From: Haloglomus irregulare
Lineage (GTDB): Archaea > Halobacteriota > Halobacteria > Halobacteriales > Haloarculaceae
Direction: 5' to 3'
Assembly (NCBI RefSeq): GCF_007421925.1
Contig: NZ_QMDX01000006.1
Location: 1-64,000 of the forward strand
Length of the DNA stretch: 64,000 nt
Shown here: positions 1 through 9,712 of the stretch, piece after piece
Position numbering within the stretch: the first letter of the stretch is position 1
Layout: each line of letters starts with the position of its first letter
Notes under the pieces: generated by a model
The model's input: the letters and a program-made list of their open reading frames with translations, nothing else
Told to the model about the DNA's origin: nothing
Databases searched by the model: none
Made by a program: the position numbers and the translations under genes

Positions 1-115
1 CGTGGCTGCAAACCTTCGCCGTCTGGTGGAATCGATGCCAAAGTTAACACGACGGTGTTGGGGAGTCGGCCGTGCTATCGTCGGTGGATGGTTTCGTGCA
101 GCGTACGCGCTTCCT

Positions 116-135
116 CCCACCCCTGAAGGGGTGGG
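116..135. repeat. Perfect 8-bp hairpin, possible IS200/IS605-type end or terminator
   Basis: CCCACCCC and GGGGTGGG flank a TGAA loop, giving a perfect 8-bp GC stem followed by TTT. From memory, similar hairpins sit near the right ends of haloarchaeal IS200/IS605 (tnpB) elements. No transposase is visible, so this could be a solitary end left after excision, or simply a transcription terminator. The hairpin is seen directly; its origin is inferred. Confidence 0.35.
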
Positions 136-153
136 TTTCCGCGCTGTATCTGT

Positions 154-333
154 ATGAACGGGTCCGTCGGGTCGCGGCTGGCCGCACTGGTCGTGGCGCT
201 CGGCGTCGCACTCGGCCTCCTGTGGCTCGGCGCGTGGCTCCTCGACGTCGTGCTGGGCCCGTTCACCCCGCTCCTGACCGCCATCGTGGTCGCCGCGCTG
301 GTGCTGCTCGTCCTCGGGCGGGACGACGGGTGA
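154..333 (+). CDS. Small two-helix membrane protein, 59 aa
   Basis: The ATG at 154 opens a 59-codon frame ending in TGA. After a short start (MNGSVGSRLAAL) there are two hydrophobic helices of about 20 residues, joined by a short GPFTPLL turn, and an RDDG tail. Composition and GC-rich third positions are typical of real haloarchaeal small membrane proteins, and it lies beside another small two-helix gene. I do not recognise a family and infer only membrane location. Confidence 0.55.
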   Translation: MNGSVGSRLAALVVALGVALGLLWLGAWLLDVVLGPFTPLLTAIVVAALVLLVLGRDDG

Positions 334-450
334 GCATCGCCCGGACCCCCGGTGTCGCGGCCGGCACCGGGTCGGGCCGGGAGAACGGCTCTCACACCGG
401 TACGTACGGCCACTACCCTTTTGCGCCGCCGGGCGACAGTTTCGACGGTG

Positions 451-645
451 ATGCTCGATAGAGCCGACCTCGACGTGGAAGGGCTGCTGAAGATCATCCT
501 GGCACTGGTCATCGTCTACATCCTGGTGAACCTCGCGTTCGACCTCATCGAGTTCGCTCTCGCCCCGCTGCTCGGGCCGCTGACCAACCTCATCGGGCTG
601 GTCATCGTCGTCCTCATCGTCCTCTACTTCATGGACTACGTCTGA
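451..645 (+). CDS. Small membrane protein, 64 aa
   Basis: I chose the ATG at 451 (MLDRADLDVEGLL) because the acidic N-terminus followed directly by two hydrophobic helices looks like a complete small membrane protein; the in-frame region upstream is Arg-rich and looks non-coding. Helices run at about residues 10-30 and 38-62, ending FMDYV. Function unknown. It reads in the same direction as the preceding 59-aa membrane protein gene and may be co-transcribed with it. Confidence 0.6.
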   Translation: MLDRADLDVEGLLKIILALVIVYILVNLAFDLIEFALAPLLGPLTNLIGLVIVVLIVLYFMDYV

Positions 646-694
646 CCGGTCCGCTCTCGATACGCTCTTCTTGCCGCGCTCGCTATGGCGGCCA

Positions 695-1201
695 GTGCCA
701 GCGTACAGCCTGAACGTCCCCGTCCCGGCGGACGTGTCCCGCCTCGCGGCCGGACTGGCCGCCGAATGTCGGACCGCCGAGCCCCGCGAACGGCATACGA
801 TGGTCCTGAAGCGGCTCGGCGAGGCCGCGGACTACCGCCGACTGATCGGCGAGGCCCGGGACCTGCTGGCGGGGACCGGGCCCATCCCGGCCCGCGCGGC
901 CGGCGTCGAGACGTTCGAGGCCCCGCCGAGCGGCCGCGCCCCGGTCGCCTACCTCGCCGTCGACTCACCGGGACTGCTGGCGGTCCACGAGCGCTGTTGT
1001 GACATCGTCGACCCGTTCGGCGAGGTGCTGGAGGGCGACGAGTACGTCCCCCACGTCACCATCGCCCGCGGCGGCGACGCCGGCCGGCTGGCCGGCCGCG
1101 ACGCCGGCCCGGTCGACTGGGAGATCGACCGCATCGACGTCTGGGACGCCTACCACGAGACCGTCGTCGAGTCCGTCTCGCTGACGGGATCGTCGGGATA
1201 G
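695..1201 (+). CDS. 2'-5' RNA ligase-like 2H phosphoesterase
   Basis: This is a 168-aa protein of the 2H phosphoesterase superfamily (2'-5' RNA ligase / cyclic phosphodiesterase type). Two H-containing motifs sit in the expected places: H34-T-M-V and H120-V-T-I. The GTG at 695 is preferred because it gives MPAYSLNVPVP, placing the first beta strand at the N-terminus as in relatives; an in-frame TTG lies 24 nt upstream. Members act on 2',3'-cyclic or 2'-5' phosphodiester bonds in RNA; the substrate here is unknown. It ends in TAG, one of several genes here that do. Confidence 0.75.
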   Translation: MPAYSLNVPVPADVSRLAAGLAAECRTAEPRERHTMVLKRLGEAADYRRLIGEARDLLAGTGPIPARAAGVETFEAPPSGRAPVAYLAVDSPGLLAVHERCCDIVDPFGEVLEGDEYVPHVTIARGGDAGRLAGRDAGPVDWEIDRIDVWDAYHETVVESVSLTGSSG

Positions 1202-1399
1202 TCGAGTAATATCCGAGATATCCGCCCGCTCCGAACCGTTCGGCTCGTATCTCGGCTCCGCCGCAGACATCACGGACGTTCGGCGCCTGTCGCCTGTGTC
1301 GACGCACCCGCCCGCAGGTCCCGTCGGCCCCCTGCACGCGGGCTGGCCCCGGCCCGCTCACGGACACTCTTAGGTGGCGACCGGACGCAGGCCGGAGCG

Positions 1400-1927
1400 A
1401 TGGAGCATACCGATATCGACGACGTGCGCCAGGACCCACATCCGATGGGCGTCAACCGTGACCGGCGGCCGGTCACCGACGCGCTGGGGGCCGAGGACGT
1501 GACCGTGGTCCGGTACGAACTCGCCCCGGGCGAGCAGTTCTCGGGCGGCCTCCACACCCACCACGACCAGGAGGAGGTCTTCTACGTCCTGGCGGGGACC
1601 GCCACCTTCGACATCGGGCCGGAGCCCGAGCCGGACCACGCCGAGGGACACGCCGACGGGCGGCCGGAGACGGAGACCGTCGCGGTCGGGGCCGGCGAGG
1701 CCGTCCGGTTCCCGCCGGGGCAGTTCCAGTGTGGCCGGAACGAGTCCGACGGGCCGGTCGTCGGGCTCGCCATCGCGGCGCCGGGCAGCCGGCACGACTG
1801 GGCGGCGCTGGAGTCGTTCGCCCCCTGCGGCGAGTGTGACGAACTGACCAGCCACGGGGTGCAGGAGCCGGACGACGGGATGACCGTCTACTGCAACGAA
1901 TGCGGCACGGAGCTGGACGTCGCCTGA
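1400..1927 (+). CDS. Cupin protein with C-terminal zinc ribbon
   Basis: A 175-aa protein with a single cupin barrel (about residues 30-130; metal-ligand cluster in LHTHHDQEE, later strand PPGQFQ) followed by a short zinc ribbon with CGEC and CNEC pairs. The barrel probably binds a divalent metal; whether it is an enzyme or a sensor cannot be told. A close paralogue with the same cupin-plus-ribbon layout lies at 61734-62219 on the other strand; both start MEH and share GAEDVTV and LAPGE. The ATG at 1400 gives that conserved start. Confidence 0.8.
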   Translation: MEHTDIDDVRQDPHPMGVNRDRRPVTDALGAEDVTVVRYELAPGEQFSGGLHTHHDQEEVFYVLAGTATFDIGPEPEPDHAEGHADGRPETETVAVGAGEAVRFPPGQFQCGRNESDGPVVGLAIAAPGSRHDWAALESFAPCGECDELTSHGVQEPDDGMTVYCNECGTELDVA

Positions 1928-1967
1928 AGTCGGAAGACACGTACCGGACACCCCCGGAGCCTGTGAC

Positions 1968-2777
1968 GTGACACAGGAGGGCGCCGAGCCGGGGATGGAG
2001 ACGGCGGGCACGGAGTCCCCCGTCACTGTGGGAAGCGACAGCGACACGATGGGGAGCCGCGAGTCGTTCCTCGCCGGCGTCCGGGCCGTCGCGCCGATCA
2101 TCGTCGGCATCGTCCCGTTCGGGCTGGTGGCGGGCGCGGCCGCGGTCAACGCCGGGCTGACGCTGCTGGACGCCGTCGGGCTGTCGGTGGTCGTCTTCGC
2201 CGGGGCCTCGCAGCTCGCGGCCATCGGCCTGTTCGGCGACGGCGCGCCGCTGGCGCTCGTCGTCGTGACGGTGCTGGTCATCAACCTCCGGCTGGTGATG
2301 TACAGCGCCAGCATCGCGCCCGAACTCCTCGACGAGCCGCGCCGCTGGCGGGCGCTGTCGGCGTACCTGCTGACCGACCAGGCGTACGCCCTGTCGGTGA
2401 CGCGGTTCGAGCGCGAGCCGGGGACGAGCCGGCGCTCGTTCTACCTCGGCGCGGCGGCGCCGCTCTGGGCCGCCTGGCAGGTGTGCACCGTCATCGGCGC
2501 GGTCGTCGGGGCGCGGGTACCGCCGTGGCTGCCGCTTGACTTCGCCGTGCCGCTCACCTTCCTCGCGCTGCTGGTGCCCGCGGTCAAGGGCCGGGCGACC
2601 GCCGCGGCCGCGGCGGTCGGCGGCGGACTGGCGACGGTCGGGGTCGGGCTCCCGCTGGAGGCCGGGCTGATGGTCGGCGCCGTCGCGGGCGTGCTGGCGG
2701 GCCTGCTCACCGAGGCGGTCGTCGGTCCCGACGCGGTCGGGGCCGGCGAGGACGAGCCGGGGGGTGGGCACGCGTGA
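1968..2777 (+). CDS. azlC: AzlC-family branched-chain amino acid exporter, large subunit
   Basis: A 269-aa membrane protein that matches AzlC. After a hydrophilic N-terminus of about 30 residues come the signatures VAPIIVGIVPFGLVAG, FAGASQLAAI, INLRLVMYSAS and LLTDQAYALS. AzlC and AzlD form a two-component exporter; bacterial members move branched-chain amino acids or analogues. The start is GTG at 1968; an internal ATG at residue 28 would give a more typical N-terminus. The stop overlaps the azlD start (GTGA), indicating coupled translation. Confidence 0.9.
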   Translation: MTQEGAEPGMETAGTESPVTVGSDSDTMGSRESFLAGVRAVAPIIVGIVPFGLVAGAAAVNAGLTLLDAVGLSVVVFAGASQLAAIGLFGDGAPLALVVVTVLVINLRLVMYSASIAPELLDEPRRWRALSAYLLTDQAYALSVTRFEREPGTSRRSFYLGAAAPLWAAWQVCTVIGAVVGARVPPWLPLDFAVPLTFLALLVPAVKGRATAAAAAVGGGLATVGVGLPLEAGLMVGAVAGVLAGLLTEAVVGPDAVGAGEDEPGGGHA

Positions 2778-3115
2778 GCACCCCGCCCGGGTCGCGGGTG
2801 TGGCTCGCCATCGTCGTCGCCGGTGTCGGCACCTTCCTGCTGCGGGCCTCCTTCCTGTTCCTGTTCGAGCGGGTCGGCGGCGCCCCCCCGCGGCTGGAGC
2901 GCGCGCTGCGGTACGTCCCGGCGGCGGTGCTGGCGGCGCTGGTGGTCCCGGCGCTCGCGGCCCCGGACGGGGTCCCTACCGTCGTCGGGAACGACCGACT
3001 CCTCGCCGGGGCGCTCGCCGCGCTCGTCGCCTGGCGGACCGAGAGCGTCCTCGCCACCATCGTCGCCGGGATGGTCGCGCTGGTGGCGCTCGGGGCGGTC
3101 GGCGGCGCGCTGTAA
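2774..3115 (+). CDS. azlD: AzlD-family exporter small subunit
   Basis: A 113-aa hydrophobic protein with four predicted helices and the AzlD features TFLLRASFL near the N-terminus and ALRYVPAAVLAALVVPAL in the middle. It overlaps azlC by 4 nt, so the two are almost certainly one operon and one complex. The start is GTG at 2774, fixed by the GTGA overlap. AzlD is the small partner of AzlC; the substrate has not been determined for haloarchaea, to my knowledge. Confidence 0.88.
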   Translation: MSTPPGSRVWLAIVVAGVGTFLLRASFLFLFERVGGAPPRLERALRYVPAAVLAALVVPALAAPDGVPTVVGNDRLLAGALAALVAWRTESVLATIVAGMVALVALGAVGGAL

Positions 3116-3186
3116 CCGTTTTCGGTTATCGAAACGAATTTTGCAATGTCTGGTGGTTACTTGTCCCCCGCCGTCGAAGGGCAGTT

Positions 3187-3423
3187 ATGCGCTCTACGCT
3201 CAGGGGGCTGGTCACCCGACGGCCCCACCAGGCGCTTTCACGGGCCGTCGTGAAGACGGTCTGCTACCGTGCGGTGATGGTCTGCATCACGGTCCTCGTC
3301 GCCTACGTCGTCGTCGGTGACGTCTCCTCGGCACTCAGCATCGGCTTCGTAACGAATCTGGTGAAGACCGCGACCTACTACGGCTACGAGCGGCTCTGGG
3401 ACCACATCGCATGGGGGGTCTGA
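3187..3423 (+). CDS. DUF2061 family membrane protein
   Basis: A 78-aa protein starting at the ATG at 3187 (MRSTLRGLVTRRP). It carries the DUF2061 pattern: a basic N-terminus, SRAVVKTVCYRAVMV leading into a helix, then IGFVTNLVKTATYYGYERLWDHI near the end. Two transmembrane helices are likely. The biochemical role of DUF2061 is unknown. It follows azlD by about 70 nt in the same direction but separate transcription is possible. Confidence 0.85.
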   Translation: MRSTLRGLVTRRPHQALSRAVVKTVCYRAVMVCITVLVAYVVVGDVSSALSIGFVTNLVKTATYYGYERLWDHIAWGV

Positions 3424-3474
3424 CCCGGTCGCCACGCCGCGAACCCCGTGCCGCCCGCCGCGCGGCACGGCTCC

Positions 3475-3797
3475 CTACAACGGGTCCCGCTCGATGACGA
3501 CGCGGACGGTCCGGCCGTATAGAATCGTCACCGCACAGCCCTGGAACTCGAACTCCACGGAGGAAGGCCAGCCGCCCCTGGCGGCCTCGCTTCGGAACAG
3601 GCCGTATAGGTTCTCGACGTCAATGAACTCGAAGAGCGGGGGTCTTCGGACAGCTCCGACCACGCCTCGATAGCCGTCCCCACGGTCGAGGTGACGGCGT
3701 CGACCATGCTGACCGGACGGTCGAACTCCCTGACCACCTCGGTGTCCGACGTCCATCCGCGCGTTCGCTGCGGGGCCGACTCCCGTGGTTTGCTCAT
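3475..3797 (-). pseudogene. HalOD1 output-domain protein, frameshifted
   Basis: Two overlapping frames together make one HalOD1-type protein. The first, from the ATG at 3797 (MSKPRESAPQRTRG), carries the N-terminal helix through WSELSEDP. The second continues with PPLFEFIDVENLYGLF and ends with FEFQGCAVTILYG and VRVVIERDPL, the usual HalOD1 beta strands. The frames join at a C run (plus-strand G run 3638-3642) that has five bases where six would keep the frame. HalOD1 is a small haloarchaeal output domain linked to signal transduction, which fits the neighbouring sensor genes. Either a real pseudogene or a sequencing slip. Confidence 0.7.
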
Positions 3798-3952
3798 ACG
3801 TCGTCTAGCGGCGCCGCCGGGCTATGTACTATGCCTCTGCTGTTCGGCCCGTCCCCAGAGATACCGATGCACATCGGTTGGGAACGCCGACCGGGCCGGC
3901 AGCGGCGCGAGCTACGCACGGTCGGCAGGTCCGGCCACGAAGCCGAGGGTCG

Positions 3953-4108
3953 TCAGGCCAGTCCGGAGAGGAGGAGGAACACGGCGGCCAGCACGAGCGC
4001 GACGTACAGCCACAGAGCCGCGTGGTGAGCGGCGGAAACCCGCCTCATCGGCGCCTCCCGGTCCCCCGGGACCCACGCTTCGCCCGGTCGGTAATCGACA
4101 TGCCACAT
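3953..4108 (-). CDS. Possible 51-aa single-pass membrane protein
   Basis: In the gap between the HalOD1 gene and the response regulator, an ATG at 4108 opens a 51-codon frame ending in TGA. The last 30 residues (from MRRVSAAHHAALW) include one hydrophobic helix, LYVALVLAAVFLLLSGLA. A second in-frame ATG at residue 21 would give a 31-aa peptide. There is no homology I can name; support is hydrophobicity and position only. The rest of 3798-4242 shows nothing I can call. Confidence 0.35.
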   Translation of the reverse strand: MWHVDYRPGEAWVPGDREAPMRRVSAAHHAALWLYVALVLAAVFLLLSGLA

Positions 4109-4242
4109 CTAATGGCGGACACGACAAGGCACGTACTGGTATCTATATCGCAACTGCTTGGCGCCCACCGATAGGCATCGGGTCGGGGGCGGTGGGGCCG
4201 TCGAGTCGTGGCGACCGAACGGCGGGTGCCCCGCCCCGACGG

Positions 4243-6951
4243 CTACGAGAACAGTTCCTCCAGAAGCTTGCGCTCCGCCGTCCGGAGATGCTGGCTGAGC
4301 GTCGACTGCGCGATGCCGAGCTCCGCCGCGACGGTGTCCGCGTCGGCGCTGCGGGGCCAGTCGAAGTAGCCCGCGTGGAAGGCCGTCTGTAGCGTCTCCC
4401 GCTGTCGGTCGGTCAGGCGGGCGTCGACGGTCGCGGCGACCGTCGGGTCGGACTGCCAGTCGACGGACCGATACCGTTTGGCCACCAGTTCGACGCCGTC
4501 GATGGCGTCGGTGACGGCCGCCACGTACTCGCGGACCCCGACCTCGTACGGGAGCTGCACCGTCACGGTCACGGCTTCGGAGTCGGGACGAACCGCGACG
4601 TCCTGGAGTGCGGCACCGTGGCTGACGAGCCGCCGGATCGGCGACTCCGACCCCACCGTCACGGTACAGGTGATGCCCGTCGTATCATTGCGAAGGACCG
4701 ACACGCCGGGCCGCTCACGGACCTGCGCCTCGACCCGGTCGCGGTCGCGGTCGGCATCGACCTCGAGGGTCACGAACACCATGCAGGTCCCGTCGTCGTG
4801 GTGCGAGATGTCAGTGACGGACGTCGGAGCGTCGACCTCGGTCGCGAACCGCGAGAGCGCCGACTCCGCGTCGACGAGGAAGGTGAGCTCCGTCGACCCG
4901 CCGGAGAGGAGGGCGTCCCGCTGTCGGATCGCCCCGATGGCGTGCCCGATGGTCACGCCGAGTTCCGCCAGCGCGTCGACCTCGTCCTCGACCATCCCCT
5001 GTGGGCGGTCGAGATGCACTTCGATCGCGCCGAAGCGCGTGGACTCGTGGACGACCGGGACGGCGACGATGCTGTTCGTGCCCCCTCTCAGCCCCCGGTC
5101 GCGCCACCAGGCGCCGGCGTCGGCGGTCACGAGGTCCGCCACGGAGACCGGCGACCGCGACTCGTACGCCTGCCGTGCGGGGGTCGGCGGGGCCGACTCG
5201 TCCGGGCCCGTCCCGTCGACCTCCGACCCCGCCGGTGGAACGGTGGAGAGGTAGTCGTCGATGTCACCCGCTGAAGCCCGACGGACGGTCCGGTCGGTCG
5301 GGAGGTCGACGTCGGCGACCCAGGCGCCGTTGACCCGGTCGATGCGGAGGAGGCGGCGACAGACCTCCGTCTCGACCTCCGCGTGGCTGTCCGCGCCCAC
5401 CACCGCCGGGGTGATGGACCGGATGAGCCGGTTGATGCGGTCCAGCCGCGAGAGCCGCTCGTTCTGCTGCTCCAGTTCCCGGTCGCGGTCCCGGAGGTTC
5501 CGCGTCCGGGCGATCTGTTCGAGCGCCTGGCGCGTGTTCGCGGCCCACGTCTCCGCGAGGGTCCGTCTCGTATCGGAGAGCGACCCCCGGGTCGTCGCCA
5601 CGAGGAACACCCCCTGCCGGCCGAGCGGACAGAGCGTCCAGTCGGCGAACGCCTCGTCGAGCCAGCCGCCGGACCCGCGCTCCCGGTCGCTCCCGGCGTC
5701 GACGCGTTCCGTCCGGTCGGCGAACGCCGTCCAGACCGGGTCGTCGCCCCCGGAGAGCGTCGGCAGGGTCGGGTCCGCGTCCGAACCGGCCGGGCCGCGG
5801 GCCGCCGGGGCGAGGTCGCCGGTGCCCCGGTCCCGCGTGAACACCGCCGCGTACGGGAACTCCAGGTCGTCCGTCGCGGTCGTCACCGCCCGCTCGGCGA
5901 CGGCGGCGGCCGTCTCCGCGGCCATCAGCTCCCGCGTCGCGCGGTGGAGCGTCCGGAGGTACCGCTCGCGCCTGTACCGGCCGGTGATGTCGTGGTAGTG
6001 TTCGACCCGACCGCCCGCGTACAGCCCGGTCTCGATCGGTGCGCCCCGGTACTCCAGCCAGCGCTCCGACCGCTCCCCGTCCGCCGGGACGTGGACCGTG
6101 GCCTCGAGTTCGCGCTCGCGGTCCGCCAGTCCGGTCCGGATCAGCGACGCCAGCGACTCGTCCCCGGCCTCGACGTCCCGGAGCTGCTCCCCCGCGACCG
6201 CGGCGTACTGGCGGCCCCGGACGTCGCTCCGGTCGACCCCGAGGAGCCGCTCCGTCGCCTCGTTGGCCTACACGACGGACCCGTCGGCGTCGACCACGAC
6301 CGTCGCCTCCCGTGACCCGTCGAGTACGTCCTCCGTGAGCGACTCGTACCGTCGCTCGCTCGTCCGTTCGGCGGCCGTCCGCTGGAGGCGCTCGACGGCG
6401 GCGCGGAAGTCCTCCTCCGGGAGGTCGACCAGCAGCGTCTCGACCTCGGTCTGGACGGTCTCGAGGCGGTCGGTGAGCGAGCGGTACTCCTCGCTGGCCT
6501 CCAGCACCGCCGGCGGTTTCACCGCCTCGAGCGCGTCCTGTCGCTCGATGAGCGAGAACAGCTCCTGCAGCTTCTCGTCGTACTCCGCACGGGTCAGTGT
6601 CCGGTCGATGGTGTCCCGCAGTGCCGCGTCGTCGACCGGCTTCTCCACGTACGCGTCGAACCCCATCTGGACGATGTCGAGGTCCGGCGTGACCGCCGAG
6701 ACCATCACGACCTGGGGGTCGAAATCGGAGGCCCGGATGGCCTCGAGGACTTCGCTCCCGGAGAGGCCGGGCATCATCCGGTCCAGCAACACCACGTCGA
6801 CGCTCCCGTCCAGCCGTTCGAGGGCCCCGCGCCCGTCGTAGGCCGTCTCCACCTCGTACGTCCCGCGGAGCCGGTCGGCGAACAGGTCGGCGAGGTCCCG
6901 GTCGTCCTCGACCACCAGTATCCGGGCCCGGGGCGACTGTACGGCGGTCAT
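4243..6951 (-). pseudogene. HalX response regulator with PAS, GAF and Bat/HTH output, interrupted by TAG
   Basis: A 903-codon frame from the ATG at 6951. Order: receiver domain (VVEDDRD; phospho-acceptor D57 in VLLDRMMPG), HalX coiled region, PAS, two GAF domains, a bacterio-opsin-activator-type beta domain, and a C-terminal HTH_10 DNA-binding domain (LTDRQRETLQTAF to the end). Codon 228 (6268-6270) is TAG inside the PAS strand DGSVV*ANEATERLLG, where relatives commonly have Tyr. Termination would leave a 227-aa receiver-HalX protein, with a possible restart at the ATG at 5925 giving a 560-aa GAF-GAF-Bat-HTH protein. The start overlaps the kinase stop by ATGA. The domains suggest phosphorylation-controlled transcription. 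Confidence 0.8.
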
Positions 6952-8680
6952 TCGGTCGGCTCGACGGGGGTGGTCGTCCGGGGTCGCCGGTCGGTCGGCA
7001 GTCGGAGACGCACCGTCGTCCCGTCGGCCGTCGACTCGACCGACACCTCGCCGCCCGCCTGCGTGACGATCATCCGGACCATCCACAGGCCGAGGCCCTG
7101 TCCGTGGTTCAACGGCGTCTCCTCCCCGTTCTCGAGCACGTCCGCCTCCATCTCGGGCATCCCCGGCCCGTCGTCGCGGACGACGACCTCGGCCCAGCCG
7201 TCGGTGGGGCCGGTCAGGGCGACCTCGACGGTGGCGTCCCCCCTGGCCTCGACCGCGTTCCGTACCAGTTCGGCGACTGCCTTGCCGAGCGTCGCGGGGG
7301 CCCGTATCCAGTCGTCCGGTACCTCCGTCAGGACCGTCGCGTCGTCATGGGCCTCGCGGACCGGGTCGACGGCGTCCGCGATCAGTGAATCGGTCGCTGT
7401 CGTGGTTTCCCGGCTGTTCGCGGGCCGGAGGATGCGGCGCATCTCCCGCATCCTCTCGCTCATCCCCTCCCACTTGTCCAGGATCTCCTCGACGGTTTCG
7501 AGGTGTTCGGCCCGTCGCTCGGCGTCCGGCTCCTCGCACATGGCCTGCGTCCAGGCGCGGAGTTTCATGAGGTCGTTGCGGATGTTGTGACGCATCACGC
7601 GCTGCAGGACCTGCAGGTGGCGTCGCTGTCGTTGCTGGGCGGTGATGTCGCGTCCCTCGACGATCAGCAGGCTGACGTTCCCGTCCTCGTCGTGGACCGG
7701 TTTCGCCGAGAAGTCGATCGTCGCGAGCCCGTCGGCGCCGCGGACCTCGGCCTCGTACCGGACGAACTCCCCGGCAACGGCCCGGGTCACCGCGTCGCGG
7801 ACCGTCTCCCGTTCGGCATCCGAGTGGTCCCACCACGCGAGGTCGGCGATGTGTTCGCCGGCGACCGACTCGCGGTCGCCGGCGCCGAACTCGAGGGCGG
7901 TGTCGTTCACCTCCAGGACCGTCCCGTCGGGGCGCAGCAGGCCAGTGGCCTGGAAGGTCCTGTTGAAGATGCCCTCGAACCGCCGGGCACGCTGCTTCCG
8001 CGCCGTCACGTTGCGGAGGTAGACCAGCACCCCGTCGATGGCGTCGTCGTCGAGCATGTTCCGACACCGACCCTCGACGTTGAACCAGCCTCCGTCCGGG
8101 GACCTGAGCCGGCACTCGGCCGTGGCACTCTCGGCCCCCTCGACGCATGCGAAGAACGTCTCCATCGCCCGCTCCCGTCCGTCCGGGTGGACGTAGTCGA
8201 AGAGGTTCTCGCCGACGAGCGCGTCCGGGTCGTAGTCGAACACCCGCTCCGCCGAGCCGCTGACGTACGTGACCGTCCCGTCCGGGTCGACGATGGTCAC
8301 GACGTCCTCGGACTCCTCGACGAACCGCTCGGTCCGGCGCCGCTGGCGCCGTTGCTCGGTCATGTCGTGGACGACCTTCGCGTAGCCGCGGGACGCCCCG
8401 TCCTCGCTCTCGAGCGAGGCGTACCGCACGTCGGCGTAGAACCGCGACCCGTCGGCCCTGACGCGCCACCCCTCGTGGCTGGCCTCGCCGGCGATTCGGG
8501 TCTGCTGCAGCAACCGGTCGGTGAGCCCCGATGCCCGGTCCGACTCCGGGTGGAACGCCGCCACCGACATCCCGACGGCGGTCTCGGCGTCGTACCCGTA
8601 GAGCTCCTCCGCGCCGGCGTTCCAGGTCCGGATGTCGCCGTCCTCGTCGACGGTCAGGAAGGCGTACTCGTCGACGCTCT
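6948..8680 (-). pseudogene. Sensor kinase C-terminal part: three PAS, HisKA-type and HATPase domains
   Basis: This piece keeps three PAS domains (starting ESVDEYAFLTVDEDG, EESEDVVTIVDPDG and FEGIFNRTFQATGLL), the phospho-acceptor helix with RVMRHNIRNDL (predicted His of the HNIRN box), and the ATPase with N box ELVRNAVEA, DDGPGMP and GQGLGLWMV. If translation began at the ATG at 8570 (MSVAAFHPESD) it would make a 540-aa PAS-PAS-PAS/HATPase kinase that could still be active and pair with the downstream receiver, so function may not be wholly lost. Confidence 0.75.
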
Positions 8681-9712
8681 CGGGCGGAACCGCTCGCGCT
8701 CCTCGTACAGTTCCCGTTCACGCCGCGCCTCGTCGGTGACGTCCTGTGCCAGCAACAGCCCGGCGGCGTCGGTCGAGTCCCCGTCCCCGGTGTCGGTCGG
8801 GACGATGTGGACCCGGATGGTCCGGTCGCCGAGCGTCACGCGCCGGTCCGTCCGCTCGCCGCGCAGTGCCGCTTCGAACCGCGGGACGAGTTCGTGCTCG
8901 GCGTCTGCGGCGAGCGTTCCGACCGCTGCCCCGACGACGTCGGATTCCTCGACGCCGAACGCCGACAGCAGTTCGCCCGCCGCCAGTTCGTACCGCAGGT
9001 CGTCGTCGAACGTGAGGACGGCCCCGTTCGGGATGTTCCGCGCGAGGGTGCGGTACTGGCGGCGGCTCTCCGAGACGGCCCGCTCCTTCTCCTTGCGGTC
9101 GGTGATGTCCGTCACGACCGCGAGCACCTCGACCGGGGTCCCGTCCTCGTCACACCTCGGGGTCGCCCGGGACCGCAGCCACAGCGTCTCGCCCGCCCCG
9201 GTTCGCACCCGGTACTCGGCGGTCACCAGCTCCCCGGTCTCCAGCATCTCCTCGGTCGCCCGTCGCGCCCGCTCCCTGTCGGCCGGGTGGATGACCGTCT
9301 CGAACAGCTCCTCCGCCGTCCCGACCTCCCGACCGACGAGGTCGCGGAACGTACGGTTCAGTGTCAGCTCGTCCGTCTCGACGTCCCAGTCGATGATTCC
9401 GGTGTTCGTCGCCGACAGCGTCAGTTCGAGCCGCTCCTGCTGCCGGCGCAGCTCCTCGTGGGCGTCCCTGCGCTCGATCTCGTAGCCGATCCACCGGCCG
9501 AGCAGGCTGATGAACGACCGCTCGAACTCCTCGAGCGCCGACGCCCGCGACGCCTCCGAGGCGAAGCAGATCGTCCCGTACGGTTCGTCGTCGGCGGCCA
9601 CGGTGCCGCCGACGTACGTCTCGAGGCCGAACCGCTCGTACGCCGAATCGGTCACGAGGTCGCTCTCGGCGGCGTCGGTGAGCGCCAGGACGTCGTCGCG
9701 GTCGATGGTCCG
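8681..9712 (-). pseudogene. Sensor kinase middle part: rest of third GAF plus two PAS
   Basis: Directly after the TAG the same frame continues RTIDRDDVLALTDAA and YERFGLETYVGGTV, the second half of the GAF, followed by two PAS domains (ATNTGIIDWDVETDELTLN and IPNGAVLTFDDDLRYELAAG). It ends in coiled linker ELYEERERFR, after which the frame is lost near 8681-8686; the neighbouring frame resumes with ESVDEYAFLTVDEDG. One missing base or a slightly longer deletion (a few residues of linker) would explain it. An internal ATG or GTG could start this piece, but it contains no output domain. Confidence 0.65.
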
